NCBI RefSeq assembly: GCF_028898845.1
Contig: NZ_CP118575.1
Location: forward strand, 62,001-126,000
From: Streptomyces sp. WZ-12
Lineage (GTDB): Bacteria; Actinomycetota; Actinomycetes; Streptomycetales; Streptomycetaceae
Direction of reading: 5' to 3'
DNA: 64,000 bases
Shown here: positions 46,601 to 52,811 of the stretch, one piece after another
Position numbering within the stretch: the first letter of the stretch is position 1
How the letters are laid out: the number at the start of each line of letters is the position of its first letter
Made by a program: the position numbers and the translations under genes
The notes under the pieces: generated by a model
What the model was told of the DNA's origin: nothing
The model's input: only the letters and a program-made list of their open reading frames with translations
Database searches by the model: none

Positions 46601-46608
46601 CGGACTGA
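40678..46608 (+). CDS. giant protein: N-terminal alpha/beta-hydrolase (DUF1023-like), long middle region, hydrophobic C-terminal region
   Basis: The protein has 1976 residues. The basic N-terminus (KKKERRRPSLSDAQKAQVVR) is followed by an alpha/beta-hydrolase of the DUF1023 kind. It has an oxyanion-side segment YVVVLVPGMGSAPENFHELV (about residue 212), a nucleophile elbow VVGYSYGSVVAGHAM (S328) and a distal APHTAYYTPGSESLRNIARI (His about 517) with GANKEDIVSKLN before it. The middle (about 640-1500) holds beta-rich segments without known motifs and Lys/Glu-rich helices. Near the C-terminus are hydrophobic segments (about 1655-1682, and 1758-1795: IADVAGIVGLFSSTLAAVAG). GC falls in the 3' half from about 43.5 kb. 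Three TTA codons occur at 43921, 44239 and 45829. I cannot assign a role; a secreted lipase/esterase-type toxin or effector is one possibility. The stop is at 46606-46608, before an IS6 stub. Confidence 0.8.
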   Translation: MTMSPSKKSQQEPRTSGGSQRSSGEKKKERRRPSLSDAQKAQVVRAVVAAQYPMGVSGGPEGPGVWRGFAGVVSGGFGGLDQECRDRMWGDMGRALLGGKSVVPKRVLPREGVSRLVKGVRKAPEMGETLAREAGPEGGGLRIGLGGAAGRPELTVEDPGDSPEGRRKEAAGYLWRALGEVDAGVPASVLSYDPSFGGVGRMAVAVGPIESARYVVVLVPGMGSAPENFHELVRSACNVRRACLKEIQVEDTGAGKVPVAVVAWQGYKAPRNLWAVKGEVSNEALAQAGSQLLNLDLAQWRALWRGDAAVRAGKGLPEQPVITVVGYSYGSVVAGHAMMKPVPGGTSVTAAARAAVTGAVKGAGAEAVGYSVVGPAAKSWQAGGGAAEIAVEAAKSAARVGTTAADIAAGGGVGTAMDAAKTIGARTLAAAHEAYYRQPVGGGNADYLVLLGSPGTGRRARHLNIPASHIYTGANKEDIVSKLNWFSIDPTHMKYGDVTRIRTEDEDFPVTGPVAPHTAYYTPGSESLRNIARIALGTPEKVTTKPQRSGFVLEGHRSLLGRLFTSPSDTPRPGQPPTTTRRVGTGYLKADTVNGAPALVRSNKSHPRYSGMRSSGADGIHHTLGGASFFTPDWMDITFHNGVPRITTASPLPEGYLSDLVCVTTISPGHTTTVSTEHFTDDPERDHTVYLPLDLTPHTLTVISPISNQHQNLWKTPGLLNIPDIIKTLVKNAVPALPDLTPLSIPGSADIFPLTGFAAPLLLTQQQLEAAEKVLRVLEPALVQAPSGTELAEPQETFINIRELVRIIEKATGKEKEGLVQGLMMGEGIGLARIIEKAAGTEKKEFTQRPAAGMETAPARPYQGERISLNGTSYLDLPDTVSLATEFSGKILQITGQPDTHDTTIEYNITLNWHHHGTYHLGTIPADGQPHTINLHAQTHATFYEIMQPTTGDIEVTPTLSVEDIRPSLASLTRTAFFTATPESLGEVSNKTSGTIEYVALAERGSAAALRLHRTHSLLSEFLIESILGAHTSAYWNVDKDGYITLGEKSKATQFLVRAFENSKFSGDQALASGKQFELVDLSERKVVTHSGSWLKMGPVINTPSLFFKARLIMPMMGISFTGITVPVAMTDAPAGTTVHIPRKGNTVTVTIPPSPDQKQYQIMVRYRPYDDRSKRVEPDRYELNQELKYVKSGSSETLTLSDVRNNDESFDEGSSFSLYSPDMVATDKYWKLKRQVREQRTRISSVPEVTRSGPINWVYLAHARAVDWNARPSAEATASREKYRQWKRDLFYKLQTTFVGWSDENVAHGGGLEIEARRGAGVAFALNDPPTSFIYLPPYGEFKKEAGGSAQVKCPPPLSEAGDRLPILAIFQRDPDATTSLIDVISMDDKWHQLSIDLDRVAQKSATIISAIVTTQSEKSSLPGGVKGKRLEPYPSLADLPERPRSKRAAVREAASDKYFEDLKKDFPELDEATLDYRGIARSADPILGLIKSQLTIPPVTVEGPALPQDHRELLTAAKDAQAAANKLRVALEDLDEAVRRFAPFYAQTVEGPPSRERLSSKERIQLKDEIMRFAERYRNSPVPDEVRKGFGRWGTSQDRHWEAAKRRYAETKPIADREFRSSEHLRKRVRDAQAALGGVPEVMPQPAPTGPGMNTFFSLTFTLLSGANLLLSVYGNILLPAGTGDFRVQGEWGDEVVAALSSVAVAVPFVQNVQELFGDEFKAEFTGKLAPFISAVANAASLLNNVIKGDWKAAGFDIMGLIADVAGIVGLFSSTLAAVAGPVGVAMALPGVADMLYQWGKRAQVPSQFVSNLGEKLTEIHRKALGDERVTYHQKQYKAGTSSTEIARLWHTTAEAVSSGVIVQGLLKMDLPAIIPKELSQYSKDEISADLLKAVPFEHSDPFVTTRNPSDELVNDLYKELTAYCIKKMKAATASERARLKASDFSLSEWLLTDKGVQWKVRYENYRKREVPTD

Positions 46609-46660
46609 CCCTCGATCCACCGCGTGGTGATGGACCTGTGGATGACGGAGCGCGGAGAAG

Positions 46661-46802
46661 GGCGCTATCGGGTTGTTGTGGGTGGCGTGAGGTGATCTTG
46701 ATGTTGGGTCGTTGTGGGAGGGGTCGGTCGTGGGGTCCGAGGGGGCGTCGTCGTACAAGGGGTACTGCTTCCCGGCCGAGGTGATCGCTCACGCGGTGTG
46801 GC
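46661..46802 (+). mobile_element. IS6-family end stub
   Basis: It matches the first 142 bp of the IS6 copies (from GGCGCTATCGGG through the codons for SSYKGYCFPAEVIAHAVW). It then jumps into an IS21 istB gene. It is the second such one-ended stub in the window. Confidence 0.82.
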
Positions 46803-47423
46803 GGCCTCCGATTCGAAGGGGATGTAGCCGACTTCGTCCACCACGATGAGCGGGTAGCGTGCGAGGCGGGTGAGTTCGGCGGCGAGGTTGCCGGCCTGGT
46901 GGGCGGCGGCGAGGTGGTCGACCCATTCCGCGGCGGTGGCGAAGGCGACGCGGTGGCCGGCCTGGCAGGCCCGGACGCCCAGGCCGATGGCCAGGTGGGT
47001 CTTGCCCGTGCCCGGCGGGCCCAGGAAGACGACGTTCTCCTTGCCTGCGATGAAGTCCAAGGTTCCCAGGTGGGAGAGTTGTTCGCGCGTCAGGCCGCGC
47101 AGATAGGCGACGTCGAGTTCTTCGATCGTCTTGTCCGCGGGGAAGCGGGCGGCGCGGACTCGTGCTTCACCGCCGTGGGATTCGCGGGCGGCGACCTCGC
47201 GTTGGAGGCAGGCGACGAGGTATTCCGGGTGGGTCCAGGACTCCTTGCGGGCCCGTTCGGCCAGGCGGTCGGCGGCGGCCAGCAGGGCCGGGGCTTTGAG
47301 GGCCCGGGCGAGGAAAGCTAGGTCGGAGGTGGTCTGCTGGCTGGTGCGACGGCCGGCGGCCGCGGGCCCGGCTGCGGGCTGGGTCAACATTGACTCGCCG
47401 CCTGCGGTGGGAGTGCGGGACAT
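46803..47423 (-). pseudogene. IS21-family IstB, C-terminally truncated
   Basis: The ATG at 47423 overlaps the istA stop (TGATG). The product has SDLAFLARALKAPALLAAAD, Walker A FLGPPGTGKTHLAIGLGVRA and Walker B YPLIVVDEVGYIPFESEAA. It then runs into the IS6 stub. The sensor 1 and sensor 2 regions are lost, so it is non-functional. Confidence 0.85.
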
Positions 47424-48679
47424 CAGCCGGCCTCCTTGTTGACGCCGCCGTCGATGACGGTGAACAGCCGGTCATAGGCGCCCAGTTCTCTCTGTTCGAC
47501 CTCGACCAGCGGGCCGGATCCGGTGCCGACGGCCTGGATCTGGCCCGTCGGACGACACCGTGCTTGATGCCGCATCATCGCTGAGGTCTCGGCGTGTTCG
47601 GGATCGGTGAGGGTCTGGTGGCGGGCCCAGCAGCGAACGTGCCGGGCGACGATCTCTCCGCCGGTGGTTAGGACGATGACCTCGTCGTTGTCGGTGAGCA
47701 CGGTGACGTGGTGGCCGATGGCGGCGGGGTCGACGGAGTAGTCGCAGGTGTCGACGCGGACGTAGTGGTCCCGGCCGAGCCGGGTGGCAAACCGCCACCA
47801 GGTCGGCGGATCCACCGCCGGCAGGGTGAGCATCTGGGCCCGGTCCGCCTCCCACCGATCGACCGGACGGGCTCCGAGGGTTCGGTGGACGCGCCGGTTG
47901 GCGACCTTGAGCCAGGCGTCGAGTTGGGTGTTGAAGTCGTCCGGGCCGCTGAAGTGACGGCCGGGCAGGAACGAGGTCTCCAGATAGCCGTTGGCCCGCT
48001 CCACCAGCCCTTTCGCCTCGGGATCCCGTGGTCGGCAGAGGTAGATCTTGGTGGCGAGCAGGCCCGCGAACGCGGCGAATTCGCTGGTGGGGCGTCCGCG
48101 GCCGACGCCGGCCTCGTTGTCCCAGACCAGCGTCTTGGGGACGGCCTGCCATTGCGACAGCAGGTGCCAGTGACCGTGGATCAGGTCGCCGGTCCTTCGC
48201 GAGGGCAGCATCCGCGCGGCGATCACGCGTGAATACCCCGACACCATCACCAGCACCGGAGGCCGGCCGGTCTGGCCATAGCCCAGCGGGATCTGCGCTT
48301 CGGGGAACCACAGGTCGCACTGGGCCAGTTCACCGGGCCGATAGGTCGTGCGGGAGACCGGATCGACGGGAACGTAGGCCGGTCGCAGTTCGCGGATCCG
48401 GTCCTTAAGGATCGTCATTCCCCGCTCCCAACCGATCCGCTCGGCGATCACGGTCGCGGGCATCGTCGGTGTCTCCCGCAACAGCTCACGGATCTGCACC
48501 TCGACCGCGTCCACCACCGAACCCTTCGGCGGTCGCTCATACTTCGGCGGCCGGTCGCTGGCCAGGGCCCGCTTGACCGTGTTCTTCGAGATGCCCAGGT
48601 GTCGCGCGATCGCCCGGATCGGCATCTGCTCGGCCCGGTGCAGGCGACGGATCTCTGCCCAGTCCTCCACGAGGATCAC
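47423..48679 (-). CDS. istA: IS21-family transposase IstA (copy 2)
   Basis: This 418-residue protein has an N-terminal HTH (MPIRAIARHLGISKNTVKRA) and an integrase core. The DDE positions are in PGELAQCDLWFPEAQIPLGY (D), KTLVWDNEAGVGRGRPTSEF (D) and RPRDPEAKGLVERANGYLET (E), followed by the beta domain (HYVRVDTCDYSVDPAAIGHH). The frame is intact. It cannot work normally because istB is truncated. It borders the biosynthetic operon. Confidence 0.9.
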   Translation of the reverse strand: MILVEDWAEIRRLHRAEQMPIRAIARHLGISKNTVKRALASDRPPKYERPPKGSVVDAVEVQIRELLRETPTMPATVIAERIGWERGMTILKDRIRELRPAYVPVDPVSRTTYRPGELAQCDLWFPEAQIPLGYGQTGRPPVLVMVSGYSRVIAARMLPSRRTGDLIHGHWHLLSQWQAVPKTLVWDNEAGVGRGRPTSEFAAFAGLLATKIYLCRPRDPEAKGLVERANGYLETSFLPGRHFSGPDDFNTQLDAWLKVANRRVHRTLGARPVDRWEADRAQMLTLPAVDPPTWWRFATRLGRDHYVRVDTCDYSVDPAAIGHHVTVLTDNDEVIVLTTGGEIVARHVRCWARHQTLTDPEHAETSAMMRHQARCRPTGQIQAVGTGSGPLVEVEQRELGAYDRLFTVIDGGVNKEAG

Positions 48680-48926
48680 CCTTCCTCCTGCCCTTGATCA
48701 CCAAGGCCAGGATCAGACGAAGATCACCAAGTGGGTCAGTTTTGATGTGCCGTCAGAGGGTCCGAGTTCGACCGTCGCCGAGACTCGAGACCGAGCCACT
48801 CCGTCTTCTCTTCCGGCAGTCGATCGAAGCCGCCTTCTGCGATTACTGACGGGATCGAAAATATCCGCCTCGCGGTCTGTAGAAGATCGCGAAGTTTGCT
48901 TTCGGCTGACTATCGGCGCTCTGCAG

Positions 48927-49787
48927 TCACAGGTGAATGGTGCCGCGCAGGCATGTGATGCTGTTGCCGCCGATCCAGACTTCTTCGCCGTGTGCCTCCA
49001 CGGTGAGTACGCCCTGCCGCCCCAGGCGGGTGCCTTGACCTACTTTGTAGGAGCGTGGGGCGGTGCCGTTGCCGATGAGCCACTGGGCGATGCTCGCGTT
49101 GAGGCTTCCGGTGACCGGGTCCTCGCGCACGCCGGCTGGTGCGCCGAAGGCGCGGACTTCGAAGCACAGTTGTGAGCCTTCGGGGTAGGCGCCGACGACG
49201 CCGAGCATGAGGTCGTTCATGTGCCGGGCGTCCGGTCTCAGGGCCAAGACCTCCTCGGCGGAGGAGAGCTGGACCGCTGCCCAGCCGGGGCCGTTGTCTA
49301 CCCACTGGTGCGCGGTGATCTGCTCGCGGCTGATGCGCAGGCCCCGGGCGATACGGTCGAGGTGCGAGGGGTCCAACGGGCCGACCTGCCGGGGATCCGG
49401 GGCGCGGAAACTCAGGCTGGTGCCGGACCGCCGCACGTCCACCAGCCCGAGACGGCACTCCTGGGTGAGTTTCCCGGGTGATTTCGGGACGCCACCGGCT
49501 TCGAGCCATGCGTGGGCGGAGCCGAGGGTGGGGTGGCCTGCGAACGGGATCTCCCCACCCGGGGTGAAGATGCGCAGTGCGTAGTCCGCTTCGCCGGATT
49601 CCGGCGGGACGACGAAGGTTGTTTCGGAGAGGTTGGTCCATGTCGCGAGCCGGGCCATGTCCTCGTCGGACAGTCCGTCGCCGTTGAGGACGACCGCCAC
49701 GGGATTGCCGAGGTAGGGCGTTTCGGCGAACACATCGACCTGGGCGAAGGATCGCATGCGCCGCTCGGGGGCGGGCTGCGGTGTCAT
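48927..49787 (-). CDS. PhzF-family isomerase-like protein
   Basis: This 286-residue protein has the diaminopimelate-epimerase fold of PhzF. The N-terminal motif is RSFAQVDVFAETPYLGNPVA. The general base E55 lies in TNLSETTFVV, then RIFTPGGEIPFAGHPTLGSA (GHPT), and the C-terminal VREDPVTGSLNASIAQWLIG is present. PhzF-type enzymes isomerise or protonate cyclohexadiene-type intermediates such as trans-2,3-dihydro-3-hydroxyanthranilate. Next to a prephenate decarboxylase, an isomerisation of a dihydro-aromatic precursor is a reasonable guess. Its start overlaps the stop of the DUF1330 gene by 4 bp (ATGA). It is the last gene of the operon, near an IS21 end. Confidence 0.85.
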   Translation of the reverse strand: MTPQPAPERRMRSFAQVDVFAETPYLGNPVAVVLNGDGLSDEDMARLATWTNLSETTFVVPPESGEADYALRIFTPGGEIPFAGHPTLGSAHAWLEAGGVPKSPGKLTQECRLGLVDVRRSGTSLSFRAPDPRQVGPLDPSHLDRIARGLRISREQITAHQWVDNGPGWAAVQLSSAEEVLALRPDARHMNDLMLGVVGAYPEGSQLCFEVRAFGAPAGVREDPVTGSLNASIAQWLIGNGTAPRSYKVGQGTRLGRQGVLTVEAHGEEVWIGGNSITCLRGTIHL

Positions 49788-50071
49788 TCGCCCTCCACCA
49801 GGATCAGGTCCATGTGGGTGTCCCCGCGGAGCGGGAGGATGGCGCGGTACTCGGGCGAGGAGTACCAGCGACGGGCGTGGTCGGCTGTCGGGAACACCAT
49901 CACTGAGAGGTGTGTGGGCTTCCAGTTGCCTTCCAGAGTCTCGAACCGGCCGCCACGGATCATGAATCCGCCGCCGTACAGTGCGAGTGTCTGGAGCACT
50001 TTCGCGCGGTACTCCGCCATGCGCTGCTGGTCACCTATGACTCCGACGTTGCCGATCAATAGTGCTGTCAT
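49784..50071 (-). CDS. DUF1330-like small protein
   Basis: This 95-residue protein has an alpha/beta ferredoxin-like pattern. ALLIGNVGVIGDQQRMAEYR is followed by YGGGFMIRGGRFETLEGNWK, LSVMVFPTADHARRWYSSPE and YRAILPLRGDTHMDLILVEG, as in DUF1330/dimeric alpha-beta-barrel proteins. Members can be small cyclases or isomerases or have unknown roles. It is coupled to the PhzF-like gene (ATGA overlap) and 63 bp after the ornithine-cyclodeaminase-like gene. Its function in the pathway is unknown. Confidence 0.8.
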   Translation of the reverse strand: MTALLIGNVGVIGDQQRMAEYRAKVLQTLALYGGGFMIRGGRFETLEGNWKPTHLSVMVFPTADHARRWYSSPEYRAILPLRGDTHMDLILVEGE

Positions 50072-50134
50072 GCGAGGGGCTCCGCTCCCGCTGCTTCCGG
50101 TGTGTCTTGCTGGTTCTCGTGGGTTGTGGAGAGG

Positions 50135-51124
50135 TCAGCCGGTGAAGTCGGTCATGGTGCCGATGCCGAGGCGTTGGGCGGATTGAACAATGGCGAATCC
50201 GGATGCGACGTCCTGTGCCGCCATTCCCAGCGATTTGTAGAGTGTGCGTTCGGAGGTGCCGGAACGGCCGGGGTGCCGTCCGAGCAGTACCTCGCCGATT
50301 TCGGGGAGGGGCCGGTCGGCAGGGAGCAAGCCCTGCTCGATCGGCGCGGCGAGTTCGGAGGACTCCCGTTGGGCCCCTTCCCTGCTGTCCACGAAGGCGG
50401 AGCAGGACGCCACGGCGTCCGCGGAGAGTTCCCGTTTGCCGGGGACGGAGGAACCGACCGCGTTGACGTGTGCCCCTTCGGCCAGGTCCTTCGCCGACAC
50501 CAGCGGTTCGGTGGTGTCCACCGTCGTGCACACCAGGTCGGCGCCGCAGAGTGCCTCGGCGGGGCTGTTCATCCGTTCGATGTCGATGTCGGTATGGGTA
50601 CGTGCCCACTGCAGGAACTCCTTGGCCCGCGCGTTGCCGCGATTCCACAAGCGCACCCGTCGCAGGCGCCTGATCTCGCGCAGCGCGAGCAGATGGCTGC
50701 GTGCTTGGGTTCCGGCACCGATCAGGGCCAGGTCGCCGGCGTCGGGCAGGGCCAGGGCGTCGGTCGCCACGGCCGATGCCGCGGCCGTGCGCAGCGCGGT
50801 CACCGCCGCCCCCTCCATCATGGCCAGCGGCTGCCCGGTCTCGGGGTCGAAGACCACCACCACGCCGACGTGAGTGGGCAGGTCGCGGTTGGTGTTGCCG
50901 GGGGCGTGCAGTACCGCTTTGAGGCCGTAGCCCGAGTCGGACTCACCGGTGACATGGCACGGCATGGCGGCGAACAGCGACCCGTCGCAGCCCGGTCCCA
51001 GTACGGTGCGCACCGGCTGGACGACGTCGCCCGCGCTGTAACGGCGCATGACCTCGGCCACCACGCGGTACGCTTCCGTGACCGGGAAGGCCTTTCGTAC
51101 TTCGTCTCCGTTCAACAGCAGCAT
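50135..51124 (-). CDS. ornithine cyclodeaminase / mu-crystallin family protein
   Basis: This 329-residue protein has the family N-terminus (LLLNGDEVRKAFPVTEAYRV, GLKAVLHAPGNTNRDLPTHV) and the NAD(P)-binding Rossmann motif (DLALIGAGTQARSHLLALRE, about residues 130-149). A middle ADLVCTTVDTTEPLVSAKDL and a C-terminal GMAAQDVASGFAIVQSAQRL are also typical. Family members are cyclodeaminases, imine reductases or opine-type dehydrogenases (for example SbnB). In this operon it may reduce an imine or generate an unusual amino acid. It starts 3 bp after the BacA-like gene, so the two are translationally coupled. Confidence 0.88.
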   Translation of the reverse strand: MLLLNGDEVRKAFPVTEAYRVVAEVMRRYSAGDVVQPVRTVLGPGCDGSLFAAMPCHVTGESDSGYGLKAVLHAPGNTNRDLPTHVGVVVVFDPETGQPLAMMEGAAVTALRTAAASAVATDALALPDAGDLALIGAGTQARSHLLALREIRRLRRVRLWNRGNARAKEFLQWARTHTDIDIERMNSPAEALCGADLVCTTVDTTEPLVSAKDLAEGAHVNAVGSSVPGKRELSADAVASCSAFVDSREGAQRESSELAAPIEQGLLPADRPLPEIGEVLLGRHPGRSGTSERTLYKSLGMAAQDVASGFAIVQSAQRLGIGTMTDFTG

Positions 51125-51127
51125 GGG

Positions 51128-51772
51128 CTATGCGCCTTTCTTTTCTTCGTCGGTTTCATGGGATGCACGGTCCGTGGGCTGGTGGGTGTGGTCGGCGGTG
51201 AACACCGACCACACCATGCGGATCGGTCTGGTGGCCGAGATGAACTCCAGCCCGTACAGCTCCGCGGAGGGAACCGTGGTGAGCGCAAGGTCGGCGCTGC
51301 CGTCCTGAGCGGCACGGGCGGCCGCGCTGGTCGAGGCGGACGGGAGCACCGTGTGCGTGGTGTGCCCGGGCGGCAGGAGTTGCGCGATGATGGGTTCCGG
51401 TGAGGGATGGCTGGCGATGGTGGGGCACTCCGGTGCTGGTCCGCTGTCGCGGCGCCTGGCGATGCCGTAGAGCGGTGTGTCCATCACGAACACGTTGCTC
51501 AGCTCGAGTGCGGGGTCCATGTAGAAGTGGTGTATCGCCTTGTAGGCGTTGGCCACCACGACGTGCGTCACTTCGCGGGCACGCAGTGCCTCACCTGCCT
51601 GTTCGTAGCTGTTGAAGAGGCGGAGGGCGGCTGGCGGGCCGTCGCTGTCGCGGACTCGGCCTGCGAACCGTGCCGCGGCCACCTCGCTGCTGGTGCCGTG
51701 CGGCCCGAGTGTGCCCACGGCTGACAGCTCGTTCGAGTCGGTCCGAAGTGTGGTGAAACTGAGCAGCATCAT
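51128..51772 (-). CDS. BacA/SalX-like prephenate decarboxylase
   Basis: This 214-residue protein belongs to the prephenate-dehydratase fold but lacks the ACT domain. It has AVGTLGPHGTSSEVAAARFA, then LFNSYEQAGEALRAREVTHV, VVANAYKAIHHFYMDPALEL and VFVMDTPLYGIA, which match bacilysin BacA closely from memory (NAYxxIxHFYM and DTPLYGLA are its hallmarks). These enzymes decarboxylate prephenate without aromatising it, giving dihydro-4-hydroxyphenylpyruvate for bacilysin, aeruginosin Choi and the salinosporamide cyclohexenyl residue. It lies between the aminotransferase and the cyclodeaminase-like gene. This fixes a shikimate-derived non-aromatic amino acid as the likely building block. Confidence 0.85.
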   Translation of the reverse strand: MMLLSFTTLRTDSNELSAVGTLGPHGTSSEVAAARFAGRVRDSDGPPAALRLFNSYEQAGEALRAREVTHVVVANAYKAIHHFYMDPALELSNVFVMDTPLYGIARRRDSGPAPECPTIASHPSPEPIIAQLLPPGHTTHTVLPSASTSAAARAAQDGSADLALTTVPSAELYGLEFISATRPIRMVWSVFTADHTHQPTDRASHETDEEKKGA

Positions 51773-51845
51773 CCAGGCTTTCCTAAGGTTTGCGTTGGGC
51801 GGTGGCGGGCGCCCATCCGGTGGTTCGGTGTACAGGCGGCCCGGG

Positions 51846-52811
51846 TCAGCCGGGGGTGATGGGGGTCAGCCACTCGGGGTGCGCCCCGTCGGCGGAGCGC
51901 TTGGCTGCGTCGTAGAGCGCGGCGGCCCGGGTCGCGAGCGGGCCGACTGTGCCGTTTCCGATGTCCCTGCCGGAAAGGGAGACCACGGAGACCACGCCCT
52001 TGCCGGTGGAGGACAGGAATATTTCGTCAGCGGTGAAGAGGTCTGCGGGGCTGAGCCGGCGTTCCAGGACTTCCATGCCCGCCTCCCGGCACAGTGTCAT
52101 CACGGTGTCCCTGGTGATTCCGGGCAGCAGGTCACCCGTAGCGGGCGGTGTGGTGATGCGTCCGTTGTGCACGGCGAAGACGTTGGCGGTGCTCGCCTCG
52201 GCGACGTTGCCCGCCTGGTCCAGCAGGATGGCGTCGTCGAAGCCGGCGGCACGGGCTTCGTCGCTGGCCAGGGCGCAGTTCACATAGCCGCCGGTGAGCT
52301 TTGCCTGCGCCGGGAATGCGTCACGGGGCGGACGCCGCCACGAGCTGATCAGGCAGCGTATGCCCGGTGGGGTCCGGGATGCGGGAAAGCCGAACGTGGT
52401 GATGGACAGCGCGTCGGAAACTCCGGTGAGCGAGACGCCGGGGGGCGTGTGCGGCGTCAGGACGAGCTTGTGCACCAGCGGCCGTACGTAGGCGTCCTCT
52501 TGATGACCGTTGCGCCTGAGCAGTTCCCCGGTGATGTCGATGAGGTCGTCGATGTTGTCGGGTATGCCAGTGATGTGCAGGATCCGGCAGGCGCGCAGCA
52601 TGCGTGCGTAGTGGTCTCGTGCCCGGAACAGCAAGAGTCCGTCGTCACAGTGGTGTGCGCGGATTCCTTCGAAGGCGCCGGTCCCGTAGTGCAGGCCCTG
52701 TGTGGAGAGCGTCAGCCGTGGAGCCGTCGCCGAGACGAACTCCCCTCGGTCGTAGGCCCATTCGCCGAGCCCCATCGAGGATCGTGTGAAGTTGTTCTGT
52801 GTGTCCGTCAT
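51846..52811 (-). CDS. class IV (branched-chain type) aminotransferase
   Basis: This 321-residue PLP enzyme is IlvE-like: LSTQGLHYGTGAFEGIRAHH (N-terminal), VRPLVHKLVLTPHTPPGVSL, and the PLP lysine in FPAQAKLTGGYVNCALASDE. GFDDAILLDQAGNVAEASTA, NVFAVHNGRITTPP and LLPGITRDTVMTLCREAGME follow. The start ATG at 52811 overlaps the stop of the PaaK-like gene (ATGA). Longer upstream starts fall inside that gene. The likely role is transamination of the keto acid made from the BacA-like product, giving the non-proteinogenic amino acid for the A domain. Confidence 0.88.
   Translation of the reverse strand: MTDTQNNFTRSSMGLGEWAYDRGEFVSATAPRLTLSTQGLHYGTGAFEGIRAHHCDDGLLLFRARDHYARMLRACRILHITGIPDNIDDLIDITGELLRRNGHQEDAYVRPLVHKLVLTPHTPPGVSLTGVSDALSITTFGFPASRTPPGIRCLISSWRRPPRDAFPAQAKLTGGYVNCALASDEARAAGFDDAILLDQAGNVAEASTANVFAVHNGRITTPPATGDLLPGITRDTVMTLCREAGMEVLERRLSPADLFTADEIFLSSTGKGVVSVVSLSGRDIGNGTVGPLATRAAALYDAAKRSADGAHPEWLTPITPG

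Larger units (their letters stand above)
46803..48755 (-). mobile_element. IS21-family element, copy 2, left end missing
   Basis: istA and istB overlap on the minus strand. The istB end and the element's terminus were removed at the IS6 stub. The right end is estimated near 48755, beyond the subterminal repeat read inversely as AAAACTGACCCACTTGGTG. It is a different lineage from copy 1. Confidence 0.75.

Noticed and set aside
51128..51772. Idea that the operon is a bacilysin-type cluster because of the BacA-like gene
   Set aside because: No BacB cupin, BacC, BacD ligase or BacG homologue is present. The surrounding PKS/NRPS genes match the salinosporamide layout instead.
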